Below, piece after piece: positions 57,401 through 64,000 of a stretch of DNA of 64,000 bases; positions within the stretch are counted from its first letter, which is position 1; each line of letters opens with the position of its first letter. The stretch lies in assembly GCA_018806915.1 (NCBI GenBank), contig JAGKQI010000099.1, positions 310,001-374,000 on the forward strand, in the 5' to 3' direction. The notes below the pieces were generated by a model that was not told the origin of the DNA, did no database searches, and saw nothing but the letters and a program-made list of their open reading frames with translations. Both the position numbers and the translations under genes were made by a program. Source of the DNA: Phytophthora colocasiae (lineage: Eukaryota; Oomycota; Peronosporomycetes; Peronosporales; Peronosporaceae).

Positions 57401-60400
57401 CTTCTTTAGCAAGCGCCTCACACGATGTGTCACAAATGAACGCGTCAGCGTGGATAATGGGCGAAGCAACATTGTACACGTAGCATGCGCCAACGGATGC
57501 GTCAGGTCGATTTTGCGCAGAGCTTCGGCTAGCAGTGTCACAAACGAGTGCTTGCCCTTTAGACCTCCTCCCAATACGACCTTGTCCCAAGCAAATCCCT
57601 TTGAAGTACCCTTCGGCCACAGTATGCTCATAATTAATCCTGACCACGCGTGCAAAGAGCTCAGCGCTCGTTCGTCACGCACGCTTAAATCGCCATTCTC
57701 GCTCGTAAGATCCACAACACCACTCTGTGGCCACTCTTGGAGCAAGTGGACAAGCTCTAAGATGACGCACTTCGAACCTTCCCCGGAGTGACTGCCGATG
57801 CTCACTAACAGTCTGTGTGCATTATGCACGCGCATCCTTGTGCGAGTATCAACGAAAAGTTTCACATCTGCAACCAGCACGTTTGTATCGCTACCCCCAA
57901 GCCTGCTATTCCCGTAAAACCCATCCTCCCTCAACGCCTTGCGGGATGCGGCAAATTGGCAAAGTTCACGAGAAGGCAATAACTCGCGCAGTACCAGACG
58001 GATAAAGCTTTCACGCTCGCCATGCGCCCCAGCTTCATCTTTCGCTTTGGCCAGGACTGTCGCGCAAGCAGGGAAGTACATGATCAGATGAACCAATAAC
58101 TGTAGGTACACCCCCACGCACATTCCTGTTGACGAGTCTCCGACCTCGTCACTTTTCTGCTTAATCTGTTTTTCAACATCCCACAATGTACGGACCCGTC
58201 CAATGATCTTGTGCACAATTACGTGCGCTTGGTGTTTGTGCTCCTTTGGTAACTTGTGCGAAGACTTCGTTCCACTACCCGCACTGTCTTCGCCGGAAAG
58301 TCGACGTTCCCCAGATTGCCCAGCTGTATCAGTTTTTTCAGGCTGTTTTGGCTTCGGTACAATGTACGTCCGACCTGATTCAGTCTTCTTGACCCTCACC
58401 GAACTTTGTAGTGCCTTTAGAAACACCGTCTCATTACGAACCGCGAAAGATGCAACCTCGGTCAACAACGCTCGAGGCGTGATCCGCATCTGACTGGGTG
58501 CACCAAATCGTGCCGACAACTTCGTGATTGCACGTCGAATCTTTTCCTCCATGATTATCTCCAGAACCTCGGGGGACTCGAGAGCTTGTGAGAGTAACGT
58601 GCATGTGAGCTCTTGGTATCCGACAAAAAATAGATCTTCCGGGATGTCCAGCACAGCATCCAGTCCTCCATGGGCTAAGAAATACAATGCGAGGTCATAT
58701 TTGATTGTCAAACGTGACAAGAGCTGCCAGATCGCATGGGCTACCGCTTTGCTGACATTCGTCGCGGCCACCGACGACGTTCGCTGAAGAAGACCTAGGC
58801 AGATTGTCACCAGTTGTTGCTCAAAAACGACGTCTTCAGTCTCCTTCTTTTCATCATCACTCGCTTTGTCCTCCTGTTGAGTCACATCTGTAGTTTTCAC
58901 CTCAGCACTTTTGAAAGCGTCGCCAAGGGACGAATCAGAACTCGATACTCGCTTTGCTGCTTTTCCAGCTACGACTGCGTCAAGAACCAATAGCACTGGC
59001 GTCCAGGATGGTTTTAGCTCGCTCTTTTCCGTAGTCGACACAGAAGCAACAAGCTTGTCAATACACGATGGCATCTGAAGTTGCATGACTGCCCACGAGT
59101 CGGGATTCAACTGGAGCACAAGGGCTAGCAAATGAGTCAGCATAGTCAAATACGCATCTCCGCCTTCTTCATCTCCGTCGAAGTGCTCTAGAATGGCAGC
59201 GTTAAGGCGCTGAATCACCAAATCGCGATCCTCATCTGAGCGTGAGCATAAGAAACTAAAATATTCTGCGATTGCCTTCACCAAGTGTTGACTTGGATAC
59301 ACATTGCTCTGGATCTGAGATGTCTTGAGTTTTACATCCGCCTCTTTTTCTTTTGTAGCTTGTACGCGTAAGATTTGACAGCACACTGCTTCAAAACTGT
59401 CTCGCAGTGAAATATAAAGGGTCTGCAATTCTTCTTCCACCTTTTTTTCTTTTGACGCCGCTTCCTTTTCTCGGGAATCTGCAGCCGCACTGTCCCCACC
59501 TGGCGCTTCATCATCGTGTGCTTCGTCATCTTCTTCGCCATGTTCGTCCTCGGGGTGGCCCAGAATCCACTCCATGGCGAGTTCGACATTGTTAACCTGG
59601 ATCTGTCTTAATGCACGCTCAACTCGGGGCTGCGGAAAACCCATGGAAACCAGATTCTCGACAATTTCCGAGTCTGGAACAAAAGAATGGCGGCTGGAAT
59701 AACCCCCAATTCCAGACGATCCTCCTCCACGTGCCCCTCCAAAAAGTGCCCGCCGTAGAGATAGTGCTTCGTTGTATAGATCGCTGCTAGAGTTTCTCTC
59801 GCGGTTTCCACGACCAAATCCTAGTCCATGGTGACGACCTGAGGCACTTAGCTCACTTTCACCATCTGACCCCAACGCTTCATCATCGCTGTCCATGCGA
59901 TTCTTCAATATGGTCACAGCGACAGGCATAATTTCCATCATGCACGAGCCGACAGACGAGGTCAAAAACTTCGGGTTCTTCCAAATCGATAGCAACGCGC
60001 GGACACACATTGCGTGTAATTGAGCTGTAAGCTTACGAGGTTCAAATGGCACCTCGTTCAATTCCCCTGCAGCATCACTTGTAAGAAGCGCCGCTGTCAA
60101 TGGGGACGCCGATAAAGCTTCCAAGTTTGACAGTTTCCGTAATACGTTAGCTGCAATGTGAAAAGATGTCAGCGCCATCTGAGACGGTTTAACATCAAAG
60201 CTGCTTGACTGCTGTTCTCCATCAAGATATACTGTGAAGAAACGCTCAATAATGTTCATCACCACACCCATCAGGTTTGAAGCTTTGATTTGATCACCAG
60301 CGCATGCGGCAATCGTCTTTCCGGCCGTGCTAGCATCACTTTCTCCAACAGAATCCACCATAGCAACGTCATCATTCGCTATCTGAGTAGGTTTACTCGA

Positions 60401-63400
60401 TACTTGAACCTCTGATACATCACCTATTGGCTTCATAAGCTCCACGAGCAATAGTGTGTTGGCTTGCTTTTTCTTCCCTTCAAAAAGCACCACCGAAATA
60501 GTCTCCAACAAAAACGTGAGGTAAAATTGCTGGACAAAGGTATCGATCTGTGTCGCGCGAGGCACTGACACGACGTATAGCAAATGACCCTCCAACACTT
60601 GTGTCGCCATCTGTGCCAGCACACGAGCATGAGGAGCTAAAGGCACTACAATATCATCCCCACGGCGATGTTGCATTGGAGCCGATAAAAACACCTTGCT
60701 ATAAGCCGTCAAAAGTCCGCGCATACTCAAAGAAAAACGTAGGAGTAGAAGAGAGCCCATTTTCCACAGACCTGATCCACGACGAAGTTCGGTCGAGCCT
60801 GATTCAGAAATATCCTCACGAGGATCCGTACCAATCTCCATGTCATCCGGCTCGCCATCAACCTGCTTTTGAGAGCCCTGCTCCTTTCGATTGTTTTGGT
60901 AAAGAGCAGCTAAACTCGCTCGTTCAAACTGTACCGAACGGTCCACGCGAAATAAACGTGCCATTACTTGCTGGGTGGCAGACGCTGTAAAGTCGCCAAA
61001 CCACCGCCGACTCTGCATGTGCGTGTGGGCAGTTTCCAGTGTCCAAATCAACACAGACGTGAGCCATTCTAGCACTGCCAAAATGCGGAGATAGTCACCA
61101 GCAACCATAACTTTCTCAGTAGCTGGGCTACTATTCTGCGAGCCAACCAACTCAGCCAAGTTGGCATCCGGTAAGGCACTTAACACGTTCTCGGCACCCT
61201 CCCCGCTCTCGCTCAGGATCCACGGCAATCCAACCTTAGCACGCGCTCGTTGTAGACTGTCCATTTGTGACCCCAGTTCCTTTGTAATTGCTCCGAGCAG
61301 GTTTGTTGGCTGTTGAGATGCGTACGAACGAAGCGCAAGAGTGATAGACTGTACCGCTGGGTTATGTGCCATCGAGTTCTCTGGCAAACCGCCCCTTGTC
61401 TTCCTGGTTGGCAAACTACTTTCCAAAAAAGAGGAAATACTCGGCAAAACTAGTTGATATAACGTCAGAAGCAACCGAATGCCTCCAAGGTCGGCAAAAT
61501 ATGACGCGTGTTCAGATTTGGATAGCAAAGGTTCCAACAAATCCGCCACATGCGTCGTCATCCGTATTAAAATGCCTTTTGCCTTGTCTCCAACGAACTG
61601 AGGTAACGCCGAGGACGTCGAAGAATTACTCTCTTCCCCGAAGCGAATCACCTTCTTCAAAGCATGGACTGCAGCTTGAATCGCAGCGTTTTGAAAGCTT
61701 GGAACGTGTCGCATTAACTCGAAAATACCAGCTCCCACGATAGCCGCAGTGTCGCTCTGGAAGCAATAGTCCTTGGATTCATCCTCAGTGTACTGAGGGA
61801 GTGCAAACACATCCAAAAGATGCATAAGAGGCTCATACTTTGCCACTTTTTCTGCGTGTGTAGTTGTGAGGCACAGCGAATTTAGCACTGTTGGGACCGC
61901 TGATAGCAACTCGCTGGATGGTGGCAACAAAATTCGAGAGGGATACAACTCCGCAATATCCCACCGCGTAAGTGTTTTCAAGAACACATCTGCCAAGCCA
62001 GCAGCATGTACATGATTTACGCTGCTTGGATCGTTGTTGATAATATCCGAAACCACAATTGCCGCCTGAGCAAATACGACTGGTCCAAATACATCCACGT
62101 TGGACAGAAGCTGCAGCAATACCTTGTTGAGAAAACCTCCTTCCCGAATCGCACGGCTTGTTGCTCCTGCGCTCATCACACCTTGCGAATGGAATGACAT
62201 TGACAGCGATGCTAAGATAGCTAGCAATAGCACCGTCTTTGTTTCAGAGACGATTGTTAAACTTCGTTTAGAGCCCACGATACTGGTAGCCTCCATCTTT
62301 AGCCGATCCACGAGAATGCCGACACCATTCAGGTCCCGATAGAGAGCAGCCGCAGCCGAATGGCTGCTCACAGTAATTTCCAGTGCTTGTACACACTGTG
62401 TTGTAACAGCCATGTGAAAAGCACTCACCGCGGGCATTGTGAGCACATGCAGAAGCGCAGGAACAACGCCGTTTTCCGTGAGAACAGCAGCACCAGATTG
62501 AATAGCAACTACCGCTGTCAGCAGTCCCAGAACACCCTCCATCCAACAAAGCTTTGTTTCCTGGACATTCCCACTGTTGATACTTCGGAATGGCGGTGCA
62601 CTAACTACTTCAGCTTCCTGTGGAGACAACAAATCAGTAGTTGCCTGAACAAACGCGACAGCCAAGCTCATGTCCATGTCCGTGTCCGCTGTTTCTGATG
62701 CTATTGGAGGCGACGACGAAGATCCAGGTGAAATACTAAGTGCAGATGCATCACCCAATTCAGCCATACAAAAGCGCACAAGTGACGGGAAAACACCATG
62801 AGGCGTTCCTTTAACAACTCCTAGCGCTTGTAGTACGTTGGAGAGACGGCCAAGTACACCCATACCACCAGCTCGTCCAACGCGATCGTTCACTAACGCA
62901 GTAAGCACAAGCAATGCCATGACTCGAACGCGAACAGACACACGCTCAATATTCTCAACACGAACCAATTCCACAATACCCCGCGTCAGCTCCGGATGTT
63001 GCTCCACGTAATTTGTCACATCCCACGAATCACTGAACAGCGAAAATAATGCGAGCAGCGCGTGCAATCGCTCCACCACCATATTCTCCCTGGCCAGTAC
63101 ACTGCGCGACGCATAACTTGCTCGTATCTGTGTATACAACTGGAAATGGAGTCTTTTCGGAATGTCGTGTTGGTGAATCAGACGTTCACACGTTGTCGCT
63201 GCCGCACACGCAGCTTCAGCAGGGTCCGTTGAAGTTGTAACCACTTCCTCATAGGGTGGAATCATCACGCTCACAACCTTGGGTGTCGCTTCTTCTCCTT
63301 CCTGACCCAAGCTATAAAACTGGAATACCACATTCTTCGACGTCACAGTGTTGGTCGGGTTTAAATAATCCACCACTTCCAAGCTATTAGTGGGTGTTCC

Positions 63401-63961
63401 CTGTCCTTGAGCTACCGTCAATAATCTCCGTCTCAGTGAACTGTTTTGACCAGCTGCAGGATCCACAAAACTCGTAGGGTCTGCAGCGTAACGATGCACT
63501 TGTGGTGGCAATGCCAGCATAGCCACGACTTTAGTAGCTTCAGCTACGACACGTTCATTTCTGGCTCCCAACAAAGCCATTACAGGCTCAGCAGATGGAT
63601 ACACTGCTTTATTGGCGGCGTTTTCCAGTAAAAAGGCAGAAAATTTCAACGTCTCGTACACAAGCTCGGTCAGCTCCTTCTCCGATTGCATTCCAATTGG
63701 CTGATCCGTCTTCTCCAACTCCGTCTCTATCAATAAGATACGCGGGTATTGCTGTAGCGCCGCCAGCAGCAGCTTGTGTAGCTTCAATAACACTGATTGC
63801 CAGTTGGCCAGGTCTGCCTGGGCCTCCAACGGCCAACCAGTGATGCACGCCAGCAGTGGTACCACACGAACATCCTCAGCCTGTAGAATAATGTCCATAA
63901 GATTCTTCTCCTTGTCGCTGGGCGGCGCGCGCGGCGCAACGCCAGCGCCGGCCGCCTGCAT
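51470..63961 (-). CDS. HUWE1: Giant HECT E3 ubiquitin ligase, HUWE1/TOM1/UPL1 type
   Basis: A 12.3-kb exon (63961-51651) and a short last exon (51572-51470) give about 4137 residues. The N-terminal half is the helical DUF908/DUF913 armadillo-like ring. A UBA domain lies near residue 1440 ([18 protein letters not shown]). An acidic run of Asp/Glu is at about 2300-2335. Ubiquitin-binding-type helices ([36 protein letters not shown]) lie near 2985-3130. The HECT domain starts near 3780 ([17 protein letters not shown]). The 78-bp intron (51573-51650) splits the codon of the catalytic Cys4104 in SAHTCFNQLD, leaving 33 residues after it, as in human HUWE1. An in-frame TGA 13 codons upstream supports the chosen ATG, but an upstream exon outside the window is possible. 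Confidence 0.95.
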
Positions 63962-64000
63962 TTCCTTTTCCTCTTGTTTCTCGGCTTCTAGAGCCTCTCA

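Overview
This window looks like a piece of an oomycete nuclear genome, most likely Phytophthora or a close relative. The protein-coding genes are GC-rich. Their spliceosomal introns are short (43-113 bp, mostly 56-85 bp) with GT..AG ends and sometimes a visible CTAAC branch site. Genes are tightly packed, and the gaps hold Copia, pogo/Tigger-like, Tc1/mariner and PIF/Harbinger-like elements. The species assignment is inference.

Layout. (1) 1-5129 is a tandem array of a ~1.35 kb unit. Each unit carries a tRNA-Gly(CCC) and a tRNA-Gly(TCC) gene on the minus strand, separated by low-complexity spacers. Three full units and a truncated fourth are present, and the array probably continues left of the window. 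(2) 5130-9569 is a complete Ty1/Copia element on the minus strand. It has identical 132-bp LTRs and a 5-bp target duplication (ATTCA), and it sits at the end of the fourth unit. Its reading frame is broken by one UGA and three frameshifts. (3) 9570-11526 holds two degraded DDE transposase remnants. (4) 11655-28598 is a gene-dense stretch: organellar-type RadA/Sms, a small basic protein with a UAP56-binding-like motif, MutY, a NAA60-like acetyltransferase, CFAP418/C8orf37, a class II photolyase-like protein, a zinc-knuckle GNAT, a C2/membrane-hairpin protein and a coiled-coil protein. A Harbinger-like element lies inside it at 17918-19082. (5) 29220-32198 is a pogo-like transposon that has itself been invaded by a Tc1/mariner element with ~246-bp inverted repeats. 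(6) 32587-63961 holds a TKL-type kinase, the rRNA dimethylase DIM1, a kinesin-14 with an Arg/Asp-rich head, cohesin subunit SCC3/STAG, a secreted GH3 xylosidase-like enzyme, DEAD-box helicase DRS1/DDX27, and a ~4137-residue HECT ligase of the HUWE1/TOM1 type.

How genes relate. Several neighbours are head-to-head over under 200 bp (small basic protein/MutY, photolyase-like/GNAT, SCC3/GH3), suggesting shared promoters. Others are tail-to-tail over 86-164 bp (RadA/small basic protein, CFAP418/photolyase-like, kinesin/SCC3, DRS1/HUWE1). Functions include DNA repair (RadA, MutY), ribosome biogenesis (DIM1, DRS1), chromosome segregation (SCC3, kinesin-14), ubiquitin signalling and a flagellum-linked protein consistent with zoospores. 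No operon-like logic is evident. The most unusual structure is the paired tRNA-Gly tandem array.

Exon coordinates were derived by hand from splice-site consensus and frame continuity and may be off by a base or two. One stretch near 20700-20760 has a one-base ambiguity in my reading.
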